64,000 nucleotides of DNA from Hydrogenophaga sp. Lineage in GTDB: Bacteria; Pseudomonadota; Gammaproteobacteria; Burkholderiales; Burkholderiaceae_C. Within the stretch, counting starts at the first letter, position 1. Each line of letters starts with the position of its first letter. The translations under genes and the position numbers were made by a program. A model generated the notes under the pieces. The model was not told the DNA's origin. It ran no database searches and saw nothing but the letters and a program-made list of their open reading frames with translations. Location of the stretch: assembly GCF_030373245.1 (NCBI RefSeq), contig NZ_JAUCZF010000003.1:310001-374000 (forward strand). The letters are read 5' to 3'. Shown here one piece after another: positions 47,301-55,276 of this stretch.

Positions 47301-48097
47301 ATTGTCAAGGCCAGCTGCAGCACGCCCGCAGTGGGGCGCACCGGCCAGGCGCTCGGCCAATAGGGCAGATAGGGCGCCAAATCCAGCGACGGGATGTCCA
47401 GACTGGCCTGAGTTTGTGGACTGTCGGCGAACGGCGTGGTGCTGGCGCGCGTGGCAAAAGGGCTGTCATTGAGCTCGAACGCGAGTTGTGGCTGGGTGAA
47501 CACTTCCCGGCGCGAGGGCAGGTTGCTCAGAAACGGCACTTGCAGGTTCAGCTTGTCCAGCCTGTGGCTGGCACCCACCGGGTCGTCGGCGAACAGCAGC
47601 TCACCGTCGGTGACCACAATGTTGAACAGGGCAAAGCGCGTCGGTTGGCTGGGCTCTGCCGGCTCGGGTCGGGCCAGCCGCTGCAGGACGTCGTCGATGT
47701 CGTAGCGGCCCTCGCCAAGATGCCGAAGGGAGATCTTCGGCTGTTCGATCGTGATCGCGTCCACCACCGGCGCCAGTCGCAACAAGGACTGCAGCTCGGC
47801 ATCTATATACAAGCGCTTGAGGTGAAACTGGTCACCCTCGCCACTGGCACCAGCCACCCTCAGACCGAGCACGGTCAACTCCAGCGACCAAGGTCGGAAG
47901 TCGACGCGCTCGACCGTCACGGTGCGCCCCAGCTGGGCCGTGCCCTGCTCCTGCAGCTGCCACTTGAGCAGATAAGGCATACCCAGCCAACTGACCAGCC
48001 ACAGCCCGAGCAGGCTGGCGATGGCGATCAGCGCGCGCCGCGTCCAGCGGTGCAAGGCCGGGCGAGATTGGGGCGCTTGGGCTGGCGAAGCGGTCAT
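44396..48097 (-). CDS. Large AsmA-like/DUF748 envelope protein
   Basis: A 1233-residue protein with one N-terminal membrane anchor (about residues 20-42, ALIAIASLLGLWLVSWLGMP) and a long beta-rich periplasmic region, as in AsmA/DUF748 proteins thought to help lipid movement to the outer membrane. DUF748-type blocks include TVERVDFRPWSLELTVLGLR near residue 64 and RFGPISLVNGRVFFSDRFIQ near residue 835. The C-terminal 200 residues contain LSLTVVGHSDLDAERAAYQR, an OmpA-like stretch that may contact peptidoglycan. The ATG at 48097 is preferred over a longer frame because it precedes the membrane anchor at normal spacing. Confidence 0.85.
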   Translation of the reverse strand: MTASPAQAPQSRPALHRWTRRALIAIASLLGLWLVSWLGMPYLLKWQLQEQGTAQLGRTVTVERVDFRPWSLELTVLGLRVAGASGEGDQFHLKRLYIDAELQSLLRLAPVVDAITIEQPKISLRHLGEGRYDIDDVLQRLARPEPAEPSQPTRFALFNIVVTDGELLFADDPVGASHRLDKLNLQVPFLSNLPSRREVFTQPQLAFELNDSPFATRASTTPFADSPQTQASLDIPSLDLAPYLPYWPSAWPVRPTAGVLQLALTMSFEQREQPQVVLAGTTALNGLRVVQRGSGEQTAELLSWDRLAVVLSRVEPLAQRVDIASVELSGPVVRVTRDAAGQINLQTVADGWVRALQPQAKDAQPVPQGSAASAWSVRVGEVLVQDGRVDWADAAVKPAAALALDQLRVAVKAITWPVQAAMPFEMTALVGTTTLSVQGSATDAQASAQIVLGDLPLSTVAPYLAQSLVPPLSGRVGADASLRWQAAQRDQPMALMVQAEQVELNDLVLGAARSPLAALKQLRVSGATIDLVAQTVQVDALALDRPRLDVVREPDGRFSPQAWFPASQDAATPSAGGAAVAKPWALRINELGVNNGDIGWEDRQLTRPAALRFNGLQLQLKDLQPLANEQPLMPVNLKLRMAPSQAAQGDPGRLDVQGTLRLPASGNPRDPGLQLKAQVQAERLPVHALEPYFGDRLNLELLRADASYRGSLTFAFPPQGMVLALAGDVALEDFRANTLSPSEDLLAWKVLNLRQLALDLVPDQPLRLAVGETALSDYFARIIVAADGRINLQGLVKGSESGIGTATASVSASATPTGTTTAALAPIPSGPAPDIRFGPISLVNGRVFFSDRFIQPNYSANLSELSGGISAFASTAPSAAGTPELADLMLKGRAEGTAQLDISGKLNPLARPLALDIQGKVRDLELPPLSPYSVKYAGYGIDRGKLSVDVNYRIQPDGQLTASNQIILNQLRFGDRVDGSDAPNLPVKLAVALLADRSGVIDINLPVSGSINDPQFRIGPIIFKLIFNLIGKAITAPFSLLASALGGGGDELSKVDFAPGRAVLADEGRKRLDAVAKALGERPALSLTVVGHSDLDAERAAYQRALLDQQVLAEKRRRLARDGASISSTLVVTPAEYPALLQEVYRRADVPKPRNVIGIAKDIPQADMEALLLAAQPVTADAMRQLAVARGVAVKDYLTTQALPEDRMFLGAPVLKRPDDQWQPQAELKLAPR

Positions 48098-48160
48098 GGC
48101 TGCAGTGTCGCCGAACCGGGGCAGATCGGCCAGACGAGACCCATGTCTGGCCCAAGGCTC

Positions 48161-48200
48161 CAGAAACAAGAAACCCCGGCGGGCTGAACCCACCGGGGTT
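48161..48200 (-). terminator. Intrinsic terminator upstream of the DUF748 gene
   Basis: On the minus strand AACCCCGGTGGG-TTCAG-CCCGCCGGGGTT forms a twelve-pair stem with one mismatch, followed by TTTCTTGTTTC. It points toward the DUF748 start codon at 48097, so it either ends an upstream small RNA or acts as an attenuator. Confidence 0.7.
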
Positions 48201-48347
48201 GATGGCGGGCAAACTGCTCTTGCCATCGGGGGTCGGCGGAGAGAGTTGGATGTCTCCCCAACCGGGGCGCAAGGTATTGCACCCTAGGTTTGCCGGTGAA
48301 CGTGGCTTTCGCCTGTTGACCGACGATGCGAGTCATCACGACACGCA
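48161..48347 (-). ncRNA. Candidate structured small RNA or leader RNA
   Basis: The gap 48098-48777 has no convincing gene, but on the minus strand it contains a promoter-like pair and a set of stable helices. TTGTGG at 48376-48381 and TATTCT at 48353-48358 are spaced by 17 bases. The hairpin GATGCGTGTC-loop-GACTCGCATC is at 48325-48349, GGGTGCAA-TACC-TTGCGCCC at 48265-48284, and a GGC-GAAA-GCC tetraloop lies at about 48303-48312. A long-range pair GGCAAAC (48288-48294) with GTTTGCC (48208-48214) closes the middle. A terminator follows at 48172-48200. Length would be about 185 nt. I do not recognise a known family. It may be a free RNA or an attenuating leader of the DUF748 gene 64 bases downstream. 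Confidence 0.5.
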
Positions 48348-48595
48348 TCCACAGAATACGCCGCACGCGCCCGGCCCACAAGCCTTGGCCCGGGGCTGGT
48401 CGATGGGGAATTCCAATCACAAAACGCGCATCCATTCAAGCGCAGGGATTCGGGCTTTTTGCCACGTCAACGGTGCCTGGGAGGCGACAAACGGCGGCGA
48501 CGGCGGAACGCGCTGGCAGACCGCGCCGTTGCTGGGGCCAGCGCTAGAGAACTCGGTTTCGCAACCCCAACCGCCATTCTTATATAGCCATTAGT

Positions 48596-48618
48596 TGTTT
48601 TGAACGCCGTTCAAAACA
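48596..48618. promoter_or_regulatory. Palindromic operator candidate next to a promoter
   Basis: TGTTTTGAA-CGCCG-TTCAAAACA is an inverted repeat with nine-base arms. Its right arm ends at the base before a -35 hexamer (48619). It is AT-rich compared with its surroundings. A transcription factor bound here would touch the polymerase site of the transglycosylase promoter. Confidence 0.5.
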
Positions 48619-48647
48619 TTGACTTCGTATTTGGCCAAACCTACCAT
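48619..48647 (+). promoter_or_regulatory. Sigma-70-type promoter of the lytic transglycosylase gene
   Basis: TTGACT at 48619-48624 and TACCAT at 48642-48647, spaced by 17 bases, lie 130 bases before the start codon at 48778. The -35 element matches five of six consensus bases; the -10 matches four. Confidence 0.55.
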
Positions 48648-48777
48648 TCGACAACTTGTGATTGCGGGTAAACCCGAATCCTGCCGCGGAACCCTGCGGC
48701 ACCCTCTGGCCACCAAGAGGTCGTTCTGCATCCGCCCAGTGGACATCGCGTCGGCCGGGCCTCCAGGAGAAATACTG

Positions 48778-49698
48778 ATGATCAACTTGCCCATTACCTT
48801 GCGGGAACGAAGGCGCTCCGCGTTGAACGCGGCTCGTGCCACCGTGGTCGACACCTACCAAGGCTTCATCGCAGTCACCCACAACAGCGCAGCCCTGCTG
48901 GGTACGGTTCTGATGGTCGGCCTGGTGACCCTCAGCCTCAACACCGAATGGCGTCTGGCCGGCGAGCAAAAGCTGCTCGGCTGGCTTATGGAGCGCCAGG
49001 AAGCCATGGCTGTCACCGAAGAAGAAACCAACCCCACTGTGCTGACCTTTGAGGCCGAGCCCACCGTCGTTGACCGTGTCACCGCAGCCTTGCCCCACGA
49101 GCTGACCCAGCAGCAGGCCAAGGTGGCGTCATGGCTGAGCCGCAAGTACCGCGTGGCCCCCGAACCCCTGGGTGCGCTGGTGGCTGAGGCCTTTGAGATC
49201 GGCGAGAAGGCCAAGCTGGACCCGACCCTGATCCTGGCCATCATGGCCATTGAATCGCGATTCAACCCCTTTGCCCAGAGCCCTGTGGGCGCTCAGGGCC
49301 TGATGCAGGTGCTGACCCGCGTGCACACCGACAAATACGAGGACTTCGGCGGCCAGCTCGCAGCCTTCGACCCGGTCACCAACCTCCGGGTGGGCGTGAA
49401 GGTGTTGCAGGACTGCATCCGCCGCGCCGGCTCGATTGAAGGCGGACTGCGGCTCTACGTCGGCGCGGTGACCACCGACGGCAGCTGGTACGTGAATCGC
49501 GTGATGGCCGAGCACCTGCGCATCCAGAGCGTGGCGCTGGGCAAGCCTATGCCGGTGACTTTCCCCAAGTTCACCACCGTTCCGGTCACGGCTCCGGCCG
49601 AGACCGAAGCCAAGCCCGCGCCGATTGAACCGGCGATCGAAGCCGAAGCGACCAACCAGCCGGCTGTGCCCGCGCAGTCGCCGCTGCTCCAGTCCTGA
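48778..49698 (+). CDS. Lytic transglycosylase (SLT domain), membrane-anchored
   Basis: A 306-residue protein. An N-terminal hydrophobic segment (about residues 37-57, AALLGTVLMVGLVTLSLNTE) anchors it, and the SLT catalytic domain covers about residues 130-250. The catalytic Glu is in ILAIMAIESRFNPFAQS, followed by GAQGLMQVL and a later LRLYVGAV segment, the usual family-1 pattern. The C-terminal 45 residues are Ala/Pro/Glu-rich. AGGAGA at 48765-48770 precedes the ATG at 48778, settling the start. The enzyme cleaves peptidoglycan with 1,6-anhydro product formation. Confidence 0.9.
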   Translation: MINLPITLRERRRSALNAARATVVDTYQGFIAVTHNSAALLGTVLMVGLVTLSLNTEWRLAGEQKLLGWLMERQEAMAVTEEETNPTVLTFEAEPTVVDRVTAALPHELTQQQAKVASWLSRKYRVAPEPLGALVAEAFEIGEKAKLDPTLILAIMAIESRFNPFAQSPVGAQGLMQVLTRVHTDKYEDFGGQLAAFDPVTNLRVGVKVLQDCIRRAGSIEGGLRLYVGAVTTDGSWYVNRVMAEHLRIQSVALGKPMPVTFPKFTTVPVTAPAETEAKPAPIEPAIEAEATNQPAVPAQSPLLQS

Positions 49699-49775
49699 CC
49701 CAAACCTGAAGCCGACCGGGCCGCGCTGCACCAATCGCCCGGGGCAGCGACTCCCCGCCCTGTCGGATAAACTCT

Positions 49776-49945
49776 GGCCGTGCGCAACTGGCGATAGGCA
49801 CCCTCCTCGGCGACCGCTGAGGCACGGGGTGTTGACGTGGCCCCCCTCGCGTCCCACCTTTGGGGCGTCGCAGGGACAACCACTGGGAAGCGCGCCGCTC
49901 CGTCAACGTGATTCGTGAGCGTTCAGCCGTTCGCCTGGGCAGCCC
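49776..49945 (+). promoter_or_regulatory. ZTP (pfl-motif) riboswitch upstream of glyA
   Basis: The leader has the conserved parts of the ZTP/ZMP riboswitch in order: CCGTGCGCAACTGGCGATAG at 49779-49798 (matching the CGTGACTGGCGA segment of subdomain 1), CAACCACTGGGAAGCGC at 49877-49893 (matching ACCACCGGGGAGCG) and TTCGCCTGGGCA at 49930-49941 (matching CCGCCTGGGCA of subdomain 2). The variable insert is long. ZTP riboswitches sense the folate-stress alarmone ZTP/ZMP and typically activate glyA, purH and folate genes. The glyA start codon is 53 bases beyond the last motif. Confidence 0.75.
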
Positions 49946-49997
49946 CTGCCGTGCATGCGTGCGCGTCCAGGGTTTCACGCCACCGAAAACCGCCAGC

Positions 49998-51242
49998 ATG
50001 TACGACCGCACCATCCTCATCGAGCAGACCGACCCCGAACTGTTTGCCGCCATCCAGGCCGAAAACGCGCGCCAGGAACACCACATCGAGCTGATCGCCA
50101 GCGAAAACTACGCCTCCCCCGCCGTCATGGCGGCCCAGGGCACGCAGCTCACCAACAAGTACGCCGAGGGCTACCCCGGCAAGCGCTACTACGGCGGATG
50201 TGAGCATGTGGACGTGGCCGAGCAGCTCGCCATCGACCGGGCCAAGGAGCTCTTTGGCGCCGACGCCGCCAACGTGCAGCCGCATTGCGGCGCCTCGGCC
50301 AACGAGGCAGTGTTCCTCGCTTTCCTCAAGCCGGGCGACACCATCATGGGCATGAGCCTGGCCGAAGGCGGCCACCTCACCCATGGCATGCCATTGAACA
50401 TGAGCGGCAAGTGGTTCAACGTGGTCAGCTACGGTCTGGATGCCCATGAAGCCATCGACTACGACGCGATGGAGAAGAAAGCGCACGAGACCAAGCCCAA
50501 ACTCATCATCGCTGGCGCCTCCGCCTACAGTTTGCGCATCGACTTCGAGCGCTTCGCCAAGGTAGCCAAGGACGTGGGCGCGATCTTTCTGGTCGACATG
50601 GCGCACTACGCTGGCCTGATCGCCGCTGGCGTCTACCCCAACCCGGTGCCGCACGCCGACGTGGTCACCTCCACCACCCACAAGAGCCTGCGCGGCCCGC
50701 GCGGCGGCATCATCCTGATGAAGTCACAGCATGAAAAAGCCATCAACAGCGCCATCTTCCCAGGGCTGCAAGGCGGGCCCCTGATGCACGTGATCGCGGC
50801 CAAGGCGGTCGCATTCAAGGAGGCTCTTCAGCCCGGATTCAAGGCTTATCAGCAGCAAGTGCTGACAAATGCACGCATCGTCGCCGAAACGCTCACCGAG
50901 CGCGGCCTGCGCATCGTCAGCGGGCGAACCGAAAGCCACGTCATGCTGGTCGACCTGCGTGCCAAAGGCATCACCGGCAAGGAAGCCGAGGCGGTGCTGG
51001 GAAGCGCCCACATGACGATCAACAAAAACGCCATCCCCAACGACCCGGAAAAGCCGATGGTGACCAGCGGCGTCCGCATTGGTACACCGGCCATGACCAC
51101 CCGTGGCTTCAAGGACGAAGAGGCTCGCGCCACCGCCCACCTGATCGCCGATGTGCTCGACAATCCGCGCGACCCCGCCAACATCGACGCGGTACGCGCC
51201 AAAGTCAATGCGCTGACGGCGCGTTTCCCGGTCTACAAGTGA
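49998..51242 (+). CDS. glyA: Serine hydroxymethyltransferase
   Basis: A 414-residue PLP enzyme that interconverts serine and glycine and supplies 5,10-methylene-tetrahydrofolate. [16 protein letters not shown] is near residue 30 and the PLP-lysine motif [15 protein letters not shown] near residue 228. Length is standard. The ATG at 49998 is preferred; the frame is open further upstream but that region is the riboswitch. Regulation by the upstream ZTP riboswitch would link expression to one-carbon status. A long imperfect hairpin at 51238-51302 may help end transcription. Confidence 0.97.
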   Translation: MYDRTILIEQTDPELFAAIQAENARQEHHIELIASENYASPAVMAAQGTQLTNKYAEGYPGKRYYGGCEHVDVAEQLAIDRAKELFGADAANVQPHCGASANEAVFLAFLKPGDTIMGMSLAEGGHLTHGMPLNMSGKWFNVVSYGLDAHEAIDYDAMEKKAHETKPKLIIAGASAYSLRIDFERFAKVAKDVGAIFLVDMAHYAGLIAAGVYPNPVPHADVVTSTTHKSLRGPRGGIILMKSQHEKAINSAIFPGLQGGPLMHVIAAKAVAFKEALQPGFKAYQQQVLTNARIVAETLTERGLRIVSGRTESHVMLVDLRAKGITGKEAEAVLGSAHMTINKNAIPNDPEKPMVTSGVRIGTPAMTTRGFKDEEARATAHLIADVLDNPRDPANIDAVRAKVNALTARFPVYK

Positions 51243-51302
51243 CCCCCTCGCCAAGCGCATCCTGCGGATGCGACTTGCGGCCGCGCAGCTCCGCGGGTCA
51301 CT
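51238..51302. other. Imperfect hairpin at the end of glyA
   Basis: AGTGACCC (51238-51245) pairs with GGGTCACT (51295-51302), and an inner hairpin CGCATCC-TGC-GGATGCG lies at 51255-51271. There is no T run, so this is not a classical intrinsic terminator; it may be a processed 3' end or a degenerate palindromic repeat. The rest of the glyA-nrdR gap shows nothing clear. Confidence 0.35.
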
Positions 51303-51402
51303 GCAACCAGAAGGGGCTGGACCTGCCTGCGGGCGGCCGAGCGACAGTCCTGTCGATCCTCAGGCGGAGTGAATCGCCAGCGCCAAGCGGAGGTGTGATC
51401 CC

Positions 51403-51852
51403 ATGAAGTGCCCGTTTTGTGGTCATCTGGAAACGCAGGTCGTCGAGACGCGGGTATCGGAAGAAGCCGACTTCGTACGCCGTCGCCGCCAGTGCGGCCA
51501 TTGCGAGAAACGCTTCACCACCTACGAGCGCCCTGACGTGACGTTTCCCGCCGTGGTCAAAAAGGATGGCCGGCGGGTCGACTATGTGCCTGGCAAACTG
51601 CGAGCGTCCTTCACCCTGGCCTTGCGGAAACGACCCGTCAGCACCGAGCAGGTCGACACCGCCATTGAACGCATCGAAGAAAAGCTGATGAACCTGGGCG
51701 CCCGCGAGGTGCCCGCCACACGGCTGGGCGAAATGGTCATGCGCGAGCTCAAAAAGCTCGACAAGGTGGCCTACATCCGCTTCGCGAGTGTGTACCGAAG
51801 CTTCGAGGACATCGACGATTTTCGGGCACTGGTGGATGAGGTGAAGCGCTGA
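51403..51852 (+). CDS. nrdR: Transcriptional repressor NrdR
   Basis: A 149-residue zinc-ribbon/ATP-cone repressor of ribonucleotide reductase genes. The zinc ribbon uses CPFC near residue 3 and CGHC near residue 31 ([20 protein letters not shown] is the N terminus), and the ATP-cone covers about residues 48-138 ([20 protein letters not shown]). Length is standard. It normally sits beside ribD in proteobacteria; here eight kilobases of pilus genes lie between them. Confidence 0.97.
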   Translation: MKCPFCGHLETQVVETRVSEEADFVRRRRQCGHCEKRFTTYERPDVTFPAVVKKDGRRVDYVPGKLRASFTLALRKRPVSTEQVDTAIERIEEKLMNLGAREVPATRLGEMVMRELKKLDKVAYIRFASVYRSFEDIDDFRALVDEVKR

Positions 51853-51861
51853 AGGCTGGGC

Positions 51862-52410
51862 TTAGGTGCACTGAGCAACCGGGGTACGCTGGGATCGCGG
51901 TCTGCCCGACAAGCTGATGACGATCTCCAACGCCTCGGTTGGGGCAGCATTTCTCCGACAGATCGTCAGCGTGCCGCCCTGCCAACTGCCTGTTGGCAGC
52001 ATCGTGCGACCAGTTGGGTGGTACGAGATAAAGTGAGCACCCGTAAAAGTCCCTTGGATTTTCCAATCGATCGGCTGGGCCTCTAGTCGCGAAATGCGAT
52101 CCTCACTTACCTCCCTGATTCCATTGTTGTTGGAATCCTGGAATACCAGCCATCCCTGCCCCCAATCCCCACTTGCAATACAAGCGACTCCATCCGCGGA
52201 CTTGCAAAGCACCACGCGCGCGCCTCGCCGAATGGCCTCCGAGCGAGCACGCGCCAGATCGGCCAGAAACTGATTACCCAGCGTGGACTGTGGAGTATGG
52301 TGCAGGAGGTGGGCGAAGCCAGGGATGACCGTGGTCGCCAAAACGCCCATCACGACCAACACCATCAACATCTCCACCAGCGTCACCCCTCTGCTGCATC
52401 GTTTACCCAT
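51862..52410 (-). CDS. Type IV minor prepilin, FimT/GspH family (copy 1)
   Basis: A 182-residue prepilin. The N terminus MGKRCSRG-VTLVEMLMVLVVMGV is a type III (prepilin) signal with cleavage after Gly and Glu at +5. The body carries the GspH/FimT region LADLARARSEAIRRGARVVL and a Cys pair (CKSADGVAC, ending in QCT). It is transcribed away from the remaining pilus genes, its start lying 171 bases from that of its plus-strand paralogue. The start ATG at 52410 places the signal correctly. It probably primes pilus assembly or DNA uptake like FimT. Confidence 0.88.
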   Translation of the reverse strand: MGKRCSRGVTLVEMLMVLVVMGVLATTVIPGFAHLLHHTPQSTLGNQFLADLARARSEAIRRGARVVLCKSADGVACIASGDWGQGWLVFQDSNNNGIREVSEDRISRLEAQPIDWKIQGTFTGAHFISYHPTGRTMLPTGSWQGGTLTICRRNAAPTEALEIVISLSGRPRSQRTPVAQCT

Positions 52411-52581
52411 CTTTGCCTCCCTGTGAATGCTTTGGTACACGTTGTATGCCAGGGTCGTGAAAAAATCATCATCCAAACGAGGTACAGAGATGCAAAGTCA
52501 CTCGACTCAACCGCTCATCCCTCGAAAACGACTGTCCAGCGCCAAAGCTCGTGGAGAGCTGCCTATCGAAAGCAAAATCGG

Positions 52582-53208
52582 ATGGTGAACAATCTCATTT
52601 TTCCTCGCTTTCAATCTGCTGTTGGTCGGCAGAGAGGATTCACCCTGGTCGAATTGCTGGTCACGATTGCGGTCGCTGCGGTCATCCTTGCGATTGGCGT
52701 ACCAAGCTTTCGCGGCACCATTGCGTCGAACCGTCTGACCAGTTTGACCAACGACCTGGTGGGAACGCTGGCGCAAGCTCGATCAGAAGCCATTCGCCGT
52801 GGCGTTCGAATTACCGTGTGCATGAGTACCAACGGGACCGCATGTGCAACCGTTGGCGACTGGAGCGCAGGCTGGATTGTTTTTGTTGACACCACGCGTG
52901 CTGGCCTCACCGCCGCCGTCGATGCCGGAGAAACGGTCCTGAGCTACACACAACCGACGCCTACCAACACGGTCGTGCGAGGAGGAGCCTCCGTCGCTCA
53001 GTACGTGTCCTTTTCGTCGGACGGCACAGCGAGAACGCTCGCTGGAGGGGCTCTGCCCGGGGGGGCAGTAGCAACGCTGCGGGTTTGTGAAACATCGACA
53101 GCCCTGCCCGACGCAACTCGTGCGAGGGATGTTGCTATCAGTTCAGTGGGGCGCGTTGAGACCAGCACACCCGCCACAGTATCAAACGCATGCGCAGCAC
53201 CAACATGA
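52582..53208 (+). CDS. Type IV minor prepilin, FimT/FimU family (copy 2)
   Basis: A 208-residue prepilin whose signal is GRQRG-FTLVELLVTIAVAAVIL (cleavage after Gly, Glu at +5). The GspH-like body has LVGTLAQARSEAIRRGVRIT, closely matching copy 1, with cysteines in CMSTNGTACATV and near the C terminus (NACAAPT). It opens the pilus operon fimU-pilV-W-X-Y1-E. The ATG at 52582 lies 17 residues before the cleavage site. The stop codon overlaps the start of pilV (ATGA). Confidence 0.88.
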   Translation: MVNNLIFPRFQSAVGRQRGFTLVELLVTIAVAAVILAIGVPSFRGTIASNRLTSLTNDLVGTLAQARSEAIRRGVRITVCMSTNGTACATVGDWSAGWIVFVDTTRAGLTAAVDAGETVLSYTQPTPTNTVVRGGASVAQYVSFSSDGTARTLAGGALPGGAVATLRVCETSTALPDATRARDVAISSVGRVETSTPATVSNACAAPT

Positions 53209-53699
53209 TCCTGTCGACCACTCGTGCCTCGCGCGGCCTACGCCGTCAACGGATTGGAGCCGAAGCCAAACGCCAAAGAGGTGTGGGACTCATCGAAGTC
53301 CTGGTGGCTGTGCTCATATTGGCCCTGGGGCTGCTTGGGATGGCTGGTCTTCAGTCGAAATCACTTCGAACCAGCCAAAGCAGCTACGCACGCGGTCAGG
53401 CAGTCATGCTGAGCTACTACATCATGGATGCCATGCGAGCCGATCCGGTCAATGCGCAGCTCGGCAACTACAACCGAGCAGCCATATGCAATCCAGCGGG
53501 CGTTGTCGGAGCAGCGCTCAGTGACAACAACTTGCGACACTGGGTTCAAAGCCTGAGAGGGAGTCTTGGCGATACAGGCACCTGTGGCCAGGTGAATGTT
53601 GATGCGATCTCAGGCAACGTCACCGTCACGATCACCTGGGACGACAGCCGGGCTGGTGGACTTGGCGCCCAGACCTTTGTGACAACGAGCCGCCTATGA
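53205..53699 (+). CDS. pilV: Type IV minor prepilin PilV
   Basis: A 164-residue prepilin with the signal KRQRG-VGLIEVLVAVLILALGLLG (cleavage after Gly, Glu at +5) and the following GLQSKSLRTSQSSYARGQA, typical of PilV. Cysteines are present at AICNPAG and TGTCGQV. The start was taken at the ATG at 53205, which overlaps the previous stop codon; an upstream ATG at 53190 is in frame. It overlaps pilW by four bases. Minor pilins of this set form the priming complex with PilY1. Confidence 0.88.
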   Translation: MILSTTRASRGLRRQRIGAEAKRQRGVGLIEVLVAVLILALGLLGMAGLQSKSLRTSQSSYARGQAVMLSYYIMDAMRADPVNAQLGNYNRAAICNPAGVVGAALSDNNLRHWVQSLRGSLGDTGTCGQVNVDAISGNVTVTITWDDSRAGGLGAQTFVTTSRL

Positions 53700-54715
53700 A
53701 AACCTCTTCCAGTTTGCGCTCAAGGCCACGACCGGTATCGACGCGTGCGCAGATGGGCTTCAGCCTGGTCGAGTTGATGGTTGCCCTCACGTTGGGCTTG
53801 ATCATCATCGGAGGCGTCATCAGCATTTACGTGACCAATCAGCAGGCGTTTCGAACCACCGAATCGTTGAACAGGCTCCAGGAAAACGCCCGCATTTCGT
53901 TTGAACTGATGGCCAGGGAACTGCGGCAGGCGGGCGGCAACCCCTGTGGCACCGGATTTGTCGCGAACGTGCTGGCTGCGAATGATTGGTCCACCGACTG
54001 GGATGCAGGCACTGTCATCGGCTACGAGAGTGGCACAGATGCTGCGTTCAGACCGACAGGCACTGCCGTAGCCCAGCGGGTGGCAGGTACCGATGCGATT
54101 CAAATGGTCGGCAGCGCCATCGGATTCAGTGCAGGCATCGTTGTGCACGACCCCGCGGCCGGCCAGATCACACTGTCTGCGCCCAATGGCGGTTTGGCGG
54201 GCTCCACAGTGATGATCTGCGACAGCACCTCCGCGGCGATCGCCCAAGTCACGTCGGTCGCAGGCACCAACACCGTTGCCTTCAACACGGTCGCCAACTG
54301 CACAACATCGTTCGGTTTCCCAAACAACTGTGTGACCCCCCCCGCGAAGACTTTTGCGCCGGGCGGCTTTGTCAGTCCGCTCACGGCGAGCTTCTGGTAC
54401 ATCGGCAACAACAGCCGCGGTGGACGGTCCTTGTACCGGCAAAGCAGGGGCATAGCGCCCGAAGAGATCGCCGAGGGCGTCACCGACATGCAAATCCAGT
54501 ACCTCCGCAGCACGCTCGTTGGGGCCGTGCTGACGCCTGCTGCTGACTGGGTCGACGCCGCTCCAGCAGACGACTGGACTGCTGCTGCACTGGCTCAGGT
54601 CGTCGCAGTGCGGTTCAACCTGACTATGCAGACCTTGAATACCGTTGGCACCAATCAACAGCCGATACAGCGCCAGCTGATTTACGTGGTCAACCTCAGA
54701 AACCGACTCGAATGA
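53696..54715 (+). CDS. pilW: Type IV minor prepilin PilW
   Basis: A 339-residue prepilin with signal RAQMG-FSLVELMVALTLGLIII (Glu at +5) and the PilW-type continuation GGVISIYVTNQQAFRTTESL then NRLQENARISFELMARELRQ. The long C-terminal beta region includes the conserved EEIAEGVTDMQIQY segment near residue 255. Start and stop overlap neighbours (ATGA on both sides), so it is coupled to pilV and pilX. It belongs to the minor-pilin priming complex. Confidence 0.9.
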   Translation: MKTSSSLRSRPRPVSTRAQMGFSLVELMVALTLGLIIIGGVISIYVTNQQAFRTTESLNRLQENARISFELMARELRQAGGNPCGTGFVANVLAANDWSTDWDAGTVIGYESGTDAAFRPTGTAVAQRVAGTDAIQMVGSAIGFSAGIVVHDPAAGQITLSAPNGGLAGSTVMICDSTSAAIAQVTSVAGTNTVAFNTVANCTTSFGFPNNCVTPPAKTFAPGGFVSPLTASFWYIGNNSRGGRSLYRQSRGIAPEEIAEGVTDMQIQYLRSTLVGAVLTPAADWVDAAPADDWTAAALAQVVAVRFNLTMQTLNTVGTNQQPIQRQLIYVVNLRNRLE

Positions 54716-55257
54716 TGCAGAGCATGCCTACCCGATCGACCCGCTCTCGCGCCAAGCATGCGCCGAGGCAAAGAGGCGTGGCGCTGGTTGTCGCGCTGAT
54801 CCTTTTGGTTGTCATGACGCTGCTTGGGCTGGGCGCCATGCGTTCCGTCACGCTGGAAGAAAAGATGGCTTCCAACACCCTTGATCGAGGAATCTCGTTT
54901 CAGGCAGCTGAGGCGACGCTTCGCGAGGCCGAGGCACTCCTGGAACCACCGGGCGTGCCGCCGACGCCGGCGGCAGGAACTTGTCCAGGCAATGGCATCT
55001 GTGGCGCTCCCGTTGTCGGGGCAGTCCCACGCTGGGAAGACGCCGCGTTTGCCGGCTGGCAGAACGCCACCCCTGTGACCAGCGGTCCGATCACGGTCAC
55101 TCCGCAATACATCATCGAGCACCTAGGCAACAACTTTCCTTGCGACCTCGCCGCACCAACGAACTTGGCGTGCAAGCGCTACCGGATCACAGCTCGCAGC
55201 AATGCTGGCGCCGACAGAGCCACAGTGATCCTGCAATCCATTTACGCCACCCCCTGA
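54712..55257 (+). CDS. pilX: Type IV pilus assembly protein PilX
   Basis: A 181-residue protein with the PilX N-terminal pattern QRGVALVVALILLVVMTLLG (no Glu at +5), followed by GAMRSVTLEEKMASNTLDRG and FQAAEATLREAEALL, both typical PilX_N features. A Cys pair (TCPGNGICGAPVV) lies in the middle and another near the C terminus (FPCDLAAPTNLACKRY). It is coupled to pilW by an ATGA overlap and precedes pilY1 by 19 bases. Confidence 0.88.
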   Translation: MMQSMPTRSTRSRAKHAPRQRGVALVVALILLVVMTLLGLGAMRSVTLEEKMASNTLDRGISFQAAEATLREAEALLEPPGVPPTPAAGTCPGNGICGAPVVGAVPRWEDAAFAGWQNATPVTSGPITVTPQYIIEHLGNNFPCDLAAPTNLACKRYRITARSNAGADRATVILQSIYATP

Positions 55258-55276
55258 TTGAGACTCGGAGTCCTTC

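Noticed and set aside
48094-48435. A 113-codon minus-strand open frame in the 48 kb gap
   Set aside because: It runs through strong RNA hairpins and a terminator and has no recognisable domain or ribosome-binding site; the RNA interpretation fits better.
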